A stretch of 64,000 bases of DNA from Pseudoxanthomonas spadix (GCF_003703395.1 NZ_RDQN01000001.1:62001-126000), one strand, 5' to 3'. Counted from the first letter of the stretch, positions 52,914-63,765 are shown. Notes: generated by a model not told the origin, from the sequence alone. Made by a program: numbers and translations.

Positions 52914-52923
<10 letters not shown>

Positions 52924-53540
52924 ACGCAGCCAAGACGCCGGGCAATGCGCCGGCAGGGTCGGGCGGGTCGCCGCAGGCCGGGAGCCCTGGTGCCGATCTT
53001 CCGCGAGCTCGCGGAGCGGATCTTCCCGGGTCCCCGGCCCAGGGTCCCCGGTCCCGGCCTTCGGCGCTGGTCTGGCTGCTGCTCTCTGCGCTGGTGATCG
53101 GCCTGGACCAGTGGTCCAAGGCCTGGGTCCTGGCGCGCCTGCCCGAGTTCGAGGCGGTCCAGGTGATCGACGGTTTCTGGAACTGGTACCGGACCTACAA
53201 CACCGGCGCGGCGTTCAGCTTCCTGAGCAATGCCGGCGGCTGGCAGATCTGGTTCTTCACCGCGCTGGCGGTGATCGTCTGCGGCCTGCTTGGCTGGTGG
53301 CTGTCGCGGACCCCGCGTGGCGACTGGCGCACCGCGCTGCCGTATGCGCTGGTGATCGGCGGTGCGCTGGGCAACGTGATCGACCGGCTGCTGCATGGCC
53401 ACGTGATCGATTTCATCCAGTGGTACGTGGGCGACCACTACTGGCCTTCGTTCAACATCGCCGATTCGGCCATCGTCTGCGGGGCCGTCGGCATTGCCCT
53501 GTCCGGACTGTTGAAGCGCGAAACGAGGGAAGAGGAGTGA
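52914..53540 (+). CDS. lspA: Prolipoprotein signal peptidase II
   Basis: A 208-residue inner-membrane aspartyl protease that cleaves lipoprotein signals. Four helices begin at [20 protein letters not shown]. The catalytic Asp residues are in [16 protein letters not shown] and FNIADSAI. The only usable start in frame is GTG 52914 inside ileS, giving about 45 Pro/Gly/Ala-rich residues before helix 1, longer than the usual LspA of about 165 residues. It is probably translated by coupling to ileS. Confidence 0.92.
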
Positions 53541-53653
53541 GAAAAAAGGGGCGTGAGTCGTGGCGGGTCAGATTCACGGCCTGTGGCGTTGCTTGCAGGG
53601 CTGTCCTTCGTTTCTCACTCCCCTTCCCGCGTCCCTCGCTCTAAACTGCGTCC

Positions 53654-54604
53654 ATGGATGTCCTGCTCGCCAATCCCCGTGGCTTTTGCGCCGGTGTCGA
53701 CCGTGCGATCGAGATCGTCAAGCGCGCGATCGAGGCGCTGGGCGCGCCGATCTACGTGCGCCACGAGGTCGTGCACAACCGTTTCGTGGTCGATGACCTC
53801 AAGGCCCGCGGCGCGGTCTTCGTCGAGGAACTGGATGAGGTGCCCGACAACAGCACGGTCATCTTCAGCGCCCATGGCGTGTCCCAGGCGGTGCGCCAGG
53901 AGGCCGAGCGCCGCGGCCTGAAGGTCTTCGATGCCACCTGTCCGCTGGTGACCAAGGTCCACCTGGAAGTGGCCCGCCACTGCCGGGCCGGTCGCGATGT
54001 GGTCCTGATCGGCCACGCCGGCCACCCGGAAGTGGAGGGCACGATGGGCCAGTGGGACCGCGAATGCGGCACCGGGCGCATCTACCTGGTCGAGGACATC
54101 GCCGGGGTGGCCACGCTTCAGATCGAGCAGCCGGACAATTTTGCCTATACCACCCAGACCACGCTGTCGGTGGACGACACGGTCGGCATCATCGCCGCGC
54201 TGCGGGCCAGATTCCCCGCCATGCAGGGACCGAAAAACGACGATATCTGCTACGCCACCCAGAACCGCCAGGACGCCGTGCGCGACCTGGCGCGCCAATG
54301 CGATCTGGTGCTGGTGGTCGGCTCGCCCAACAGCTCCAATTCCAACCGCCTGCGCGAGCTGGCCGAGCGCGATGGTGTGGAGGCCTACCTGATCGACGGT
54401 GCGCAGGAGATCGACCCGGCCTGGATCGACGGCAAGCGCAAGGTCGGCGTCACCGCCGGCGCCTCGGCCCCGGACGTGCTGATCGACGGGGTGATCCAGC
54501 GCCTGCGCGAGCTGGGCGCCGGCGGGGTCAGCGAGCTGGCCGGCGAACCGGAAAGCATGGTCTTCGCCCTGCCCAAGGAGCTGCGCCTGCAGCTGGTCAA
54601 TTGA
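53654..54604 (+). CDS. ispH: 4-hydroxy-3-methylbut-2-enyl diphosphate reductase
   Basis: A 316-residue iron-sulfur enzyme, the last step of the MEP isoprenoid pathway. The three cluster Cys are in [29 protein letters not shown] and [24 protein letters not shown] and [11 protein letters not shown] complete the substrate site. It lies 113 bp after lspA. Its stop (TGA inside TTGACC) overlaps the -35 of the tRNA-Thr promoter. Confidence 0.96.
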   Translation: MDVLLANPRGFCAGVDRAIEIVKRAIEALGAPIYVRHEVVHNRFVVDDLKARGAVFVEELDEVPDNSTVIFSAHGVSQAVRQEAERRGLKVFDATCPLVTKVHLEVARHCRAGRDVVLIGHAGHPEVEGTMGQWDRECGTGRIYLVEDIAGVATLQIEQPDNFAYTTQTTLSVDDTVGIIAALRARFPAMQGPKNDDICYATQNRQDAVRDLARQCDLVLVVGSPNSSNSNRLRELAERDGVEAYLIDGAQEIDPAWIDGKRKVGVTAGASAPDVLIDGVIQRLRELGAGGVSELAGEPESMVFALPKELRLQLVN

Positions 54605-54629
54605 CCAGGCCAGGCCCGGTCCCTAGAAT
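54601..54629 (+). promoter_or_regulatory. Original tRNA-Thr promoter, now driving the half-tRNA
   Basis: -35 TTGACC (54601-54606), a 17-bp spacer and -10 TAGAAT (54624-54629). The predicted start falls at the tRNA-Thr 5' half at 54640. Its closeness to ispH suggests it is the native promoter from before the island inserted. Confidence 0.7.
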
Positions 54630-54639
54630 CGCGCTCCTC

Positions 54640-54679
54640 GCCGGAATAGCTCAGTTGGTAGAGCGGCGCATTCGTAATG
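54640..54679 (+). pseudogene. 5' half of tRNA-Thr(CGT) (left att copy)
   Basis: Forty nucleotides identical to the first 40 of the intact tRNA-Thr at 63918. After ATTCGTAATG the sequence diverges and no T-arm or acceptor 3' strand follows. It keeps a strong promoter and may still be transcribed. Confidence 0.9.
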
Positions 54680-54720
54680 ACATGCGCAGGGTAATTGTGT
54701 TTCACGGAAAGGTTTAAACC

Positions 54721-54978
54721 ACCGGCTTTAGCCGGTCAGCTTTAGCTACGACAATGGCTGCAACCGAGGAGGGGTAGCCATGGAGTACAGATACGGTAGT
54801 CATACGGTGTACGCGATCGAGTAGCACTTCGTGTGGGTGACGAAGTGCCTCTACAAGGTGTTGATAGTGACCTTGCGGAGCGGGTGCGGGACTTAGTTCG
54901 GGAGACTTGTGAGGCGTTCGAGATCAGGATTGTGAAGGGAGTGGTGAGCAAGGATCACATCTGGTTGTTGAGTTCTTA
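54721..54978 (+). pseudogene. Decayed IS200/IS605-type TnpA with left-end hairpin
   Basis: A perfect subterminal-type hairpin ACCGGC-TTTA-GCCGGT (54721-54736) precedes a degenerate Y1 transposase start at 54780: MEYRYGSHTVYAIE, then an in-frame TAG at 54822-54824, HFVWVTKCLYKV, a frameshift, and AERVRDLVRETCEAFEIRIV with KGVVSKDHI. Homology stops shortly after DHIWLLSS, before the catalytic Tyr region, and the zorD 3' end begins there. It is a 5' fragment only. Confidence 0.75.
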
Positions 54979-57900
54979 CACGGAAAAGCCAAGAGACAAA
55001 TCCGAAAATTCTTCCAAGGTAAGCCCTTGCTCCGGGGCCAACATATCGTTCGATAGCACACGCTTTGTCGCAAGGCGCTTGGCAACGCGTTCCTCAAAGC
55101 TCTCAAAGCCATCGCCCAACACGGTTGGGTAATAGACGAAAACTTCCTTTTCTTGCCCAATCCGATAAGCGCGATCCGTCGCCTGATCTTCCTTAGCCGG
55201 ATTCCATGGGCGGGTGAAGTGGATGACGTGATTTGCGGCCTGGATGTTCACACCAAAGCCCACCGCAGTTGTGGAGAGCACGATCGCTCCAAAGCCCGGC
55301 TTGGCCTGGAACGCATCAATGATCGCTTGGCGCGAGTCATTTGCCCCGGCCTCTACGCTCGTGCTGCCATTGACGATTGAAGCTTGATAGTTCAATCGGC
55401 TGGCAATGGCGCGTTGGATCAAACGCTGGATGTCACGGAATTCTGTGAAAACGATGACTTTCTCGCCCGCGGCCCGAATCTCTTGCAGCCTGTCGACCAG
55501 CCATGCCAGCTTCGGTGAGTGACGAAGGTGTTCATCTAGCGGCAGGAACTCCGATCGATCATCCGCAGCCGCAAGAGGATTGGCGCAAATCTGCCTGAGT
55601 TGATGGAGCAGGCTCAATGCAGCAGTACTGCCACCCTTTCCGGAGTCAACTGTTTCGCGAAACTGCCTAGCAGCCGCGGCATAGAGACCGCGCTGTTTGG
55701 CTGACATCGCGAGTTCGCAGGGTATCTCAGTCTTCGGCTTGAGATCTGCAACCTCGGCCTTCATTCGCCGTAGCGCCCACGGCGAAATCTGCTCGCGCAA
55801 TACCTCAACCTTCTGCTCGTGACCCTCAGACCTGAGCTCGATCTGTTGCCTGAACACTTTAGTGAACTTGGTCAGGGAGTCGAGCAGACCTGGTTGGAAG
55901 AAGTCGAAGAGACACCAGAGATCCGCAAGTGAGTTCTCCACTGGCGTGCCCGTACAAGCGATCTTGAAATCGGCTTGCATCGCCTTGGCGGCCCGAGTCA
56001 CCATGGCAGACGGCGTTTTGATCTTTTGGGCCTCGTCGCAAACGAGTACACCCCACTTCTCCCGCGCCATGGAGAGCTGGTAATCGCGCAAGGTCTCGTA
56101 TGTGGTCAGCACAAACGCAGCGCCATGTGCAAAGCCGGGATTGAGTGCCTTTTTGACGCCCAACTCCCGAAGTTCAGGTCCGATCTCGCGCGCACTCAGC
56201 CGGTGAAGGGCCAAGTCATCACCATAGAGTGTGATTGTCGCGCCCTGCCTGCCATCGAGAAATTTGTTGATCTCTGCTTTCCAATTCTCCAATAGGGATA
56301 CAGGGGCCACGATCAGGCACGGCTTAGGCGCTGGCGCAGTCTGCCGATACCAGGCCATCAGCGTCAGCGCCTGCAGCGTCTTGCCTAGGCCCATATCGTC
56401 GGCGAGCAACACCCCTCGCACACCGTCACCCCGCTGTCGCATACGCCCTTGCATCCAGGCGACGCCTTCGACCTGGTGATCTTTCAGCGCAATTTCCGGA
56501 CGAAGCGCAGCAGGCGCTTCATAGACGTCCTTCACTCGCGCTTGCTGAGTTTCCTCACTTGGGTACTCAAGACCTTCAATGTTGTGAAGGATTCTGAGCG
56601 AAAGCTTTTCCGCAGGCGCGGGGTTCTTGGGGCTCTCAATTCTCTTTTCGCCGGCTGGCTTGGCCAGTTCTTTCATCCAGGCTCGTGCTTCGGGCGTTGG
56701 GATTTCCTTTTCGATCCCAGGTACAGACACAGTGGTGTGGCCTTCACGTTCCGCCACGTCCACGCGCCGGCCGAGCTCGTGGACATCATCGGGGCCAAGG
56801 CGCCCCTCTGTCGCCGCTCCCGTAGCAGGGTCTACTGCAACATACTGGCCGGCACCCTCGATCCAGCCCTCAGCAGGCGAACGGTTCTGTATTTTTGGCA
56901 CGATGATGGGCTTGCCATCGAAACCGACGACGCGATCGCTGTAGTGGGCCAGGTCAAAAAGCGTCTCGACACCGATCACGCTGCCAACCGCTTCCTTGAA
57001 GTGGGCTTGCCGTAGACGTGCAAGGCTTTCAAGTGTCAGGCCAGAGAGCAGAACCCGATGTTTCTTCCAGCGGGCAACGCCAAAGCCCTCAGAGCCACTT
57101 GCCTCTCCCAGCAGCGAATCGAATTCGGAAGCGTGAAAACTGCCGGCGAATACGCTCTCACTCCCGCCAACCGGATCAACCAGCACTGCATCCCAACTAC
57201 CGTCAGCGTCTGCAGGCTGGAGCTCTAGTTCCCACTCCTCGATACCAGCCGCACGTTTGGCTTCAGCGAAACGCTCCGGAGAGATGACCTGCGCTGCAAC
57301 TTCGCCGAGGACGACATATGGGTCATGCATAAAGGCGTCGGCTTGCTTCCCAGCCAAGCGCCGACCTGGCATAGATTTGATCTGCCGACTGACCTCACGC
57401 ACTTGTTTGGAAAGCACAACGTGACTCATGCCGCCTTCCGCATCCGTAACGTCATAGCGACCGCGGACCGATTGATACCGATCAAATTGCGGAAGCCACC
57501 CCTCCGGCGCGCCAACGGGATGCGGCTCCACCTCTACGACCTGGGTTTCAGCAGTCTTATCCTGCTTCAAATGGATCTGAAGTTTGTCGGCGACAATTAC
57601 CGGTGAGTGCTCCAAATAGCGATCCATTGTCGCACCTGCCCATCTGGCGGCCTCTTGGACCTTGCCCATTTGCAACATACGGCGGTCCGCATCCCAGTCT
57701 TCGCCGCATTGCGCGAGCTCAGCCATCGTCTCTAGGAGCGCAAAAGCTGATTGCGGCAGTAAGATATCCTGGCCGGGCGTGGTCAACACCGCGCCAAGAC
57801 GTTCAGCCACAAGCGCCTGGCCATCTTCCGCGATCCACCCTTCAAGCGTGACCCGAAATGTTGTGTCGGTTGGGGTCCCGTGCGAGAGAATTACGGGGCT

Positions 57901-58173
57901 TAGCCTGGCGGTCTGCGGCAACTTCAGCAGATGCAAGCTTGATACGTGGTCGCTCTCGGAAAGAAGCGCATAGACCTTTTCCCATGGGATCAGGTAGCCA
58001 GCTCCATCTTCGAGCGCGAAGCCCTCGTCGGCGAGCTGCAACAGATAGATCGAGCCCGGATGAGTACTCCCTTCCTCTGGCGCTCCTTTCCAACCGTCAG
58101 ATGCAGCAGAGAACTCAGGAGCATTCATGGGAATGATCTCGGGGCTCTCCCCCTTCCAAAAGCGAAGCTTCAT
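54976..58173 (-). CDS. zorD: Zorya type I protein ZorD (SNF2-family helicase)
   Basis: A 1065-residue protein. About 540 residues of N-terminal sequence of unrecognised fold precede an SNF2/SWI2 ATPase: motif I LLADDMGLGKTLQALTLM (Lys about 598), motif II VCDEAQK (713-716), motif III TGTPVENSLADLWCLFDFF, then the RecA2 motifs VFTEFRDIQRLIQRA and VGFGVNIQAANHVIHFTRPW with QATDRAYRIGQEKEVFVY. In type I Zorya, ZorD is the effector ATPase/nuclease acting on invading DNA. Start ATG overlaps the zorC stop (ATGA). Last gene; its 3' end abuts the IS200 remnant but the frame looks complete. Confidence 0.93.
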   Translation of the reverse strand: MKLRFWKGESPEIIPMNAPEFSAASDGWKGAPEEGSTHPGSIYLLQLADEGFALEDGAGYLIPWEKVYALLSESDHVSSLHLLKLPQTARLSPVILSHGTPTDTTFRVTLEGWIAEDGQALVAERLGAVLTTPGQDILLPQSAFALLETMAELAQCGEDWDADRRMLQMGKVQEAARWAGATMDRYLEHSPVIVADKLQIHLKQDKTAETQVVEVEPHPVGAPEGWLPQFDRYQSVRGRYDVTDAEGGMSHVVLSKQVREVSRQIKSMPGRRLAGKQADAFMHDPYVVLGEVAAQVISPERFAEAKRAAGIEEWELELQPADADGSWDAVLVDPVGGSESVFAGSFHASEFDSLLGEASGSEGFGVARWKKHRVLLSGLTLESLARLRQAHFKEAVGSVIGVETLFDLAHYSDRVVGFDGKPIIVPKIQNRSPAEGWIEGAGQYVAVDPATGAATEGRLGPDDVHELGRRVDVAEREGHTTVSVPGIEKEIPTPEARAWMKELAKPAGEKRIESPKNPAPAEKLSLRILHNIEGLEYPSEETQQARVKDVYEAPAALRPEIALKDHQVEGVAWMQGRMRQRGDGVRGVLLADDMGLGKTLQALTLMAWYRQTAPAPKPCLIVAPVSLLENWKAEINKFLDGRQGATITLYGDDLALHRLSAREIGPELRELGVKKALNPGFAHGAAFVLTTYETLRDYQLSMAREKWGVLVCDEAQKIKTPSAMVTRAAKAMQADFKIACTGTPVENSLADLWCLFDFFQPGLLDSLTKFTKVFRQQIELRSEGHEQKVEVLREQISPWALRRMKAEVADLKPKTEIPCELAMSAKQRGLYAAAARQFRETVDSGKGGSTAALSLLHQLRQICANPLAAADDRSEFLPLDEHLRHSPKLAWLVDRLQEIRAAGEKVIVFTEFRDIQRLIQRAIASRLNYQASIVNGSTSVEAGANDSRQAIIDAFQAKPGFGAIVLSTTAVGFGVNIQAANHVIHFTRPWNPAKEDQATDRAYRIGQEKEVFVYYPTVLGDGFESFEERVAKRLATKRVLSNDMLAPEQGLTLEEFSDLSLGFSV

Positions 58174-59789
58174 CGATAGAACCCTCGGCTGGATGCAAAT
58201 CTGAATCCGGCCACATTCATTGCCTCAATCAGCTCATTGGAAGGTTTAGAGCTAAGTTCAACCCAATAGCTGCCGCCTTTGTTGCGGTTATCGACAATCG
58301 CCTTTCGTGTCAATGACAGCTCCCGTGCAAGGTGCGCCGGCAACGAAGGAAGAAGCTGATCAACGTCAGCTATCGCAGACGGCGCGTTGGCCGCTCTCTT
58401 TGTCGGCGATCGCCCACCTTGTTGAACTCCGTTTGGCCGGATGCCGACGCGAGCGAGCGTCCGGTCAAACTCAGACTCCCATGGCCCATGGTGCGAGAGC
58501 CTGTACTTTGCTAATCGCTGATTCTTCAGCTGATATAGCGAAAGACTTTTGTCGTTGACTTTGAATGGCCGCGTGCTTTCTTCGTAGCCATAGCACGCAT
58601 TGCCGGTTTCTGCGAATTCAACAAACCAATGATCCCCGAGCTTCATTAACATTGCGATGTTGGTCGGGGTCGAGCTCGTAAGCCATCCCAATCGTCCCTG
58701 CCTTTTTTTTATGAAACGGCCAATATCCGTATTGCTCGTGGAATTAAAAAACGAGCCAAGGACCAACTTTGTAAACTGCATCCTTCCCGTGAATCTCTTC
58801 CAGTACTCGAAGCGGCGCTGATCCATTGCACTGAGCACCCTGGATGAGCTCTTGATCAACTCGAAGAAATCAGCCAAATCTTCCTCTGCCAAACAGCGGC
58901 AGATCCATTGCCTCGCCTCATCGGATACCTGTGACCAACGATGAGATCGATCGCTCAGATCCAGCTGGGGATTGCCCCACGCATCGATCACACGCTCCAG
59001 GATCTTCTGATTCAGCAAGTTGTCTGGGGACTTGGCTGCACGTTCGACCAATGCGGTAAGAACAGCGTCCTGCTGGTTAGGAAATCGAGATAAAAGACTC
59101 AGAAATCGCGGGGAACTCCGCTCGAACTCAACGTCGTTCATGTCTTCCAACTTCGCGAGCGCGTTGCCCACAAATTCGGCCCAGAACCAACTGCTACCAG
59201 GTATTTCCACATGATCTGACAGCGCGTCCAGCGCACGCTCATCGCCAGCCGTCCACTCAATCACGTAGCGCTTGGAGGGGGTTAAGCCGAACACATCCTT
59301 ATGTTCTTCAACTGTTGGCAGCCAACCGGGCGGAACCCTCTGGGCCTTCAACTTCGGCAACGTCCTTTGCAGGAAACCTCTGTAGACTTCCCTCTCCACG
59401 CTTTCACCGAGAAGAAAATATGCGACGAAGACAGTGCGCCAGAGAAGAGGACCAAGCAGAGAGTCCCCAATCCTTTTTTGCCAACGCTGCATTAGCGGGA
59501 CGCTAAGGTCTTGCCTGGCAGCAATAGACTGTCCGTTGAGAAGTTCCGAGCTCGCAACAAATTGAGACGCGAGGATCATATCATCCCGCTCACTCAAAGC
59601 ATTAGCGCCCTCATTGAGGAGTCGCCTCAGGGATTTGTTGAACCACTGAGGTGAGTCGAAGCCTGCCGGGGTAGTGCCTAGCTCTTCGCGCATGACACTG
59701 ACCGCTTCTCTGAGCCGCTTCAGCGGAACAGGCGTCACCTGTAACTCGTGCACGGGTGCCATCATCCTCTGGAGAGCGTGGGTGAACAT
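58170..59789 (-). CDS. zorC: Zorya type I protein ZorC (EH-signature domain)
   Basis: A 539-residue soluble protein placed as ZorC by size, order and sequence character: a mainly helical body with FEYWKRFTGRMQFTKLVLGS and GDHWFVEFAETGNACYGYEE, the region typical of the EH-signature family, and a basic C-terminal tail domain (LARELSLTRKAIVDNRNKGG). ZorC is thought to work with ZorD downstream of the motor, probably binding DNA. The ATG at 59789 overlaps the zorB stop (TGATG); a GTG at 59801 would add four residues. Confidence 0.85.
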   Translation of the reverse strand: MFTHALQRMMAPVHELQVTPVPLKRLREAVSVMREELGTTPAGFDSPQWFNKSLRRLLNEGANALSERDDMILASQFVASSELLNGQSIAARQDLSVPLMQRWQKRIGDSLLGPLLWRTVFVAYFLLGESVEREVYRGFLQRTLPKLKAQRVPPGWLPTVEEHKDVFGLTPSKRYVIEWTAGDERALDALSDHVEIPGSSWFWAEFVGNALAKLEDMNDVEFERSSPRFLSLLSRFPNQQDAVLTALVERAAKSPDNLLNQKILERVIDAWGNPQLDLSDRSHRWSQVSDEARQWICRCLAEEDLADFFELIKSSSRVLSAMDQRRFEYWKRFTGRMQFTKLVLGSFFNSTSNTDIGRFIKKRQGRLGWLTSSTPTNIAMLMKLGDHWFVEFAETGNACYGYEESTRPFKVNDKSLSLYQLKNQRLAKYRLSHHGPWESEFDRTLARVGIRPNGVQQGGRSPTKRAANAPSAIADVDQLLPSLPAHLARELSLTRKAIVDNRNKGGSYWVELSSKPSNELIEAMNVAGFRFASSRGFYR

Positions 59790-60505
59790 CAGAGCTGGCA
59801 CCGATCCGCGCTGGCCATGACATCTGTACCGGCATCAACAGGAGCGGAATGGGGCTCGTCAATGCCGTAGAACTGAATTCTCAGCTCGACTCGACGGCTT
59901 TCATCAGCTGTTGTTCTCTGATTATTAAACGATACGCCGCCAGCCAGGAAAAGCTTTCGCACACGAGCCAACTGCTCATCACTCAGAGCAAGGCTCTTAT
60001 TCTTTGCCGGATCCATCAAGAGGCAAAGAACCCACTCGGATCGCTGCAGACTTAGATGAAGGTTGTAAAGATACCCACCCTTGGTGTCGGTGTATCCTTC
60101 CACGACGACCTGCTTCAACCATTTCTTGCCCAGCTCTCCGTCTGCAGCATTCAGAACAGCGGGGACTAACTGTGCGAGCGCCCCATCTGCCTCTGCTGGG
60201 AGCCGGTAGCTGTTGAAACCAAACGTTCCAACGGTTGGGAAGGAGATGCGCTGATCTGCGCAGTTGATCTGAATTTCAGGTACGCCCGATAGATCACGGC
60301 CCAATTGTTCACAGACCGATTGAATTTCCCGTGCCCTGATCTCCGCGGGCCCCTCCACTACTCGCGTTACAGCAGCGATCGTGACCGCCATGGCACTCAG
60401 GAACAACACCATCATCGCCGTCATCAAATCTGCATAGCTAATCCAGAACGGCCTCTCGCCATCATCTTTGTTCCGGCGCCGTCCTCGGGCCATGCTCCCA
60501 AACAT
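59789..60505 (-). CDS. zorB: Zorya motor protein ZorB (MotB/OmpA-like)
   Basis: A 238-residue stator partner. A basic cytoplasmic start precedes one helix with the proton-binding Asp in PFWISYADLMTAMMVLFLSA; counted from the ATG at 60505 it is Asp26. An OmpA-like peptidoglycan-binding domain follows (VVVEGYTDTKGGYLYNLHLS, then RVELRIQF). ATG 60505 has AGG upstream and lies 4 bp after the zorA stop; a longer frame to 60538 is possible. With ZorA it should form a proton-driven rotary complex anchored to the wall. Confidence 0.93.
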   Translation of the reverse strand: MFGSMARGRRRNKDDGERPFWISYADLMTAMMVLFLSAMAVTIAAVTRVVEGPAEIRAREIQSVCEQLGRDLSGVPEIQINCADQRISFPTVGTFGFNSYRLPAEADGALAQLVPAVLNAADGELGKKWLKQVVVEGYTDTKGGYLYNLHLSLQRSEWVLCLLMDPAKNKSLALSDEQLARVRKLFLAGGVSFNNQRTTADESRRVELRIQFYGIDEPHSAPVDAGTDVMASADRCQL

Positions 60506-60509
60506 GTGC

Positions 60510-62399
60510 CTATCCCCTACGCTCGTCCGATGCGGCAATCAGGGACATACGTTCAACGATATCGCGCAGCATGAGGACTGCGCTCCCGAGCTCTTTATCA
60601 AAGTCAGTCATGAGATGGTTCAGCACAGCAGCGGTCTTAAAGCCAAATTGCTCCATAGCGTCACCAAGCTTGTCAGTGACCATCTCCGAATACTCGCCAA
60701 AATCGCGCGCAGCTTCTTGCCCCTTACTCAGCGCAAGCTGAATATCTTTCAACGTTGCCTCGCGCGCACTCGCTTCAGTCGCCATCAAGCCAGAAATACC
60801 TTCGACACGACTGCTAGCTTGAGACAAGGCTTGAGATGCAATGGTCAGCGTGTCTGTGCTGGTCCGGAGGCTGGCTGCACTCTGATCCAACCTGGAACCT
60901 AGCTGTCCAGATTGCTCATGCAGGCCGGCCAGCGATCCACTGGTCCTCTCCAATCGATCGACCACTTCGTTCAACGCCGCCATCATCGATGCAACCTGCG
61001 CAGCACCGCTCTCAAGTTTCCTAATGGACTCAAGCGTCACATCGTAAATGCCTTCTGCGAGCTCTGCTGCTCGGCGAGAAGACTCTTCCCCGGCCTTCTG
61101 CACCTCAGCGGAAGCTTCAACAATTCGACGCGTCGCGTCCGCAGCAGCCTCGCCCACTTGGTTTGCCCCAGCGGCCTGGGCAGATGCCATCCTTTCTACT
61201 GCATTCTGAACGTGTGTCAGCATTTGCACCTGAGCACCGCCCAGCGCCTCTGATTGCTGGCGCTCATGTGATGCGAGAGATGACAGAAGTTCCCCCATTG
61301 CACGCTGGATGCCCTCAGAAGACGCGTTAGTAGCGCTCTGCATGTCGTCGACAAGTTCTCGGAGGCTCTCCTCGACGCGCATGATTGATGCAGCAGTCTG
61401 CTGCATCATGACGCTCAGATGTCCCATCTGAGCTCCCATCGTGTCGCGCATCTGGGCCATGAAGGTCCCCATCAAGCTCTCGATCATCTTGCCAGCCGAA
61501 GCGGACTGTTCTTGGCTTGCGAGCTGAACCGTATCGGCAATCTTTTGGAGCGGCGCCTGCAGGCTCGTCTCCAGACTTGCACCAATATCGTTCGAAAGCT
61601 GATGCGTTGCTTCAATTTGACGTTCGGTCAAATTGGTCAAAAGAGCCTTCAGGTCTTCAACCAGGCTTTCCTTGAGCTGCTTTGTCTGTACTGCACCATC
61701 TTCAGACGACCTCACCAACTTGGAAAGGTACTCCTCGCCGACACCAGACTTGAAAAGGCCGTCCAGTGCCAATGCAATCGACGTGATCGCGTGCACGTTC
61801 GCTGCATACAGTAGCTTCTCTAAGATCGTGCAGATCATCGCCAGGCCAATCGCAACCGCAGACAGAAGGAACGCACTACCGACGTGGCCGAAAAGACCGC
61901 CGAGACTCGCTTTCAGTGCGTCTGGTTCCACTGCTTTTACATCAAAGCTCTGTAAGCCCGCGATAAGCCCGCTGAAGGTCGCGATGATTCCGAGTCCGGT
62001 AAAAATCCCCGGGAGATGCTTGAAGAACTCTGTGTGCAGAGTGCTGTCGACCACCAACTCCGCATTGAAGAACGACTCTGCGGGGACGGTTGCACGAACG
62101 GCTACGATTTCTCGATCAATACCTTGATTGGCAGTCTGCTCATGCAGCGTGTCCTCGTACTCCGCCCAGTTTGGTCGGAGCCGACTCTTGGCGAAGAGCT
62201 TGCTGAGTTCGCGCTTGACGAGGGGGGGCGACTTCCCCGCGTGTAGGCGAACCGCATTCCCCAGTCGCTTCAGTGACACAAGAAGCGCAGTCGCCCGGAA
62301 CAAGAAAAAGAAGAGAAAACAGAGAAAGAGGACTGTGATGATCGAAGCAATCAGAGTATGTAGCCAATCGCTGGTTGCTGCGACCCAAAGCATGTTCAT
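60510..62399 (-). CDS. zorA: Zorya motor protein ZorA (MotA/ExbB-like)
   Basis: A 629-residue membrane protein. Helices lie at about 14-40, 128-150 (LPGIFTGLGIIATFSGLIAG, with Thr141) and 172-200 (HVGSAFLLSAVAIGLAMICT). The MotA/TolQ core is followed by a cytoplasmic tail of about 400 residues of near-continuous heptad-like coiled coil (rich in Ala, Gln, Ser, Glu). The long tail is the hallmark of ZorA and is proposed to signal from the motor to ZorC/D. It is about 100 residues shorter than my recollection of E. coli ZorA. GAGAAG lies before the ATG at 62399. Confidence 0.93.
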   Translation of the reverse strand: MNMLWVAATSDWLHTLIASIITVLFLCFLFFFLFRATALLVSLKRLGNAVRLHAGKSPPLVKRELSKLFAKSRLRPNWAEYEDTLHEQTANQGIDREIVAVRATVPAESFFNAELVVDSTLHTEFFKHLPGIFTGLGIIATFSGLIAGLQSFDVKAVEPDALKASLGGLFGHVGSAFLLSAVAIGLAMICTILEKLLYAANVHAITSIALALDGLFKSGVGEEYLSKLVRSSEDGAVQTKQLKESLVEDLKALLTNLTERQIEATHQLSNDIGASLETSLQAPLQKIADTVQLASQEQSASAGKMIESLMGTFMAQMRDTMGAQMGHLSVMMQQTAASIMRVEESLRELVDDMQSATNASSEGIQRAMGELLSSLASHERQQSEALGGAQVQMLTHVQNAVERMASAQAAGANQVGEAAADATRRIVEASAEVQKAGEESSRRAAELAEGIYDVTLESIRKLESGAAQVASMMAALNEVVDRLERTSGSLAGLHEQSGQLGSRLDQSAASLRTSTDTLTIASQALSQASSRVEGISGLMATEASAREATLKDIQLALSKGQEAARDFGEYSEMVTDKLGDAMEQFGFKTAAVLNHLMTDFDKELGSAVLMLRDIVERMSLIAASDERRG

Positions 62400-62501
62400 T
62401 TCTTCTCAATCCCCTTTATTAGCTCTTCAACTTGCTGGCGTTTTCCCACTGCATCCCAGCCATGATTCCCAGTTCCCACTGGCATTCGGTCTCCGCCAGC
62501 G

Positions 62502-62660
62502 CTACTTAGGCATCAGCCGAAGTTGCGAGAGAGCTTCTAAGTAGCTCTCCACCACAACCTTCTCACCCTTGGTGCCGGTAGTGTAACCGCGTCCTCTCAT
62601 CAAATCAGGCGAGAACCAAGTGCCATCGCTGGCTATCGGTACTAACCTGCAGTCAGCACC

Positions 62661-62668
<8 letters not shown>
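62502..62668 (-). pseudogene. C-terminal remnant of an unknown gene upstream of zorA
   Basis: A minus-strand frame reads TGEYSCGADCRLVPIASDGT, WFSPDLMRGRGYTTGTKGEK, VVVESYLEALSQLRLMPK and stops at 62502-62504, 102 bp before zorA. It has protein-like composition and two Cys, but no start of its own: upstream it runs into the IS3-family sequence. It may be the tail of a gene cut by the insertion. I do not recognise the family. Confidence 0.35.

Positions 62669-63765
<1,097 letters not shown>

Noticed and set aside
54640-54720. A second functional tRNA-Thr
   Set aside because: Only 40 nt match; the T-arm and 3' acceptor strand are missing.
60510-62399. zorA as an ordinary methyl-accepting chemotaxis protein or ExbB
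   Set aside because: The coiled-coil tail resembles chemoreceptors, but the MotA-type core of three helices, the paired OmpA/stator gene and the zorC-zorD context point to ZorA.
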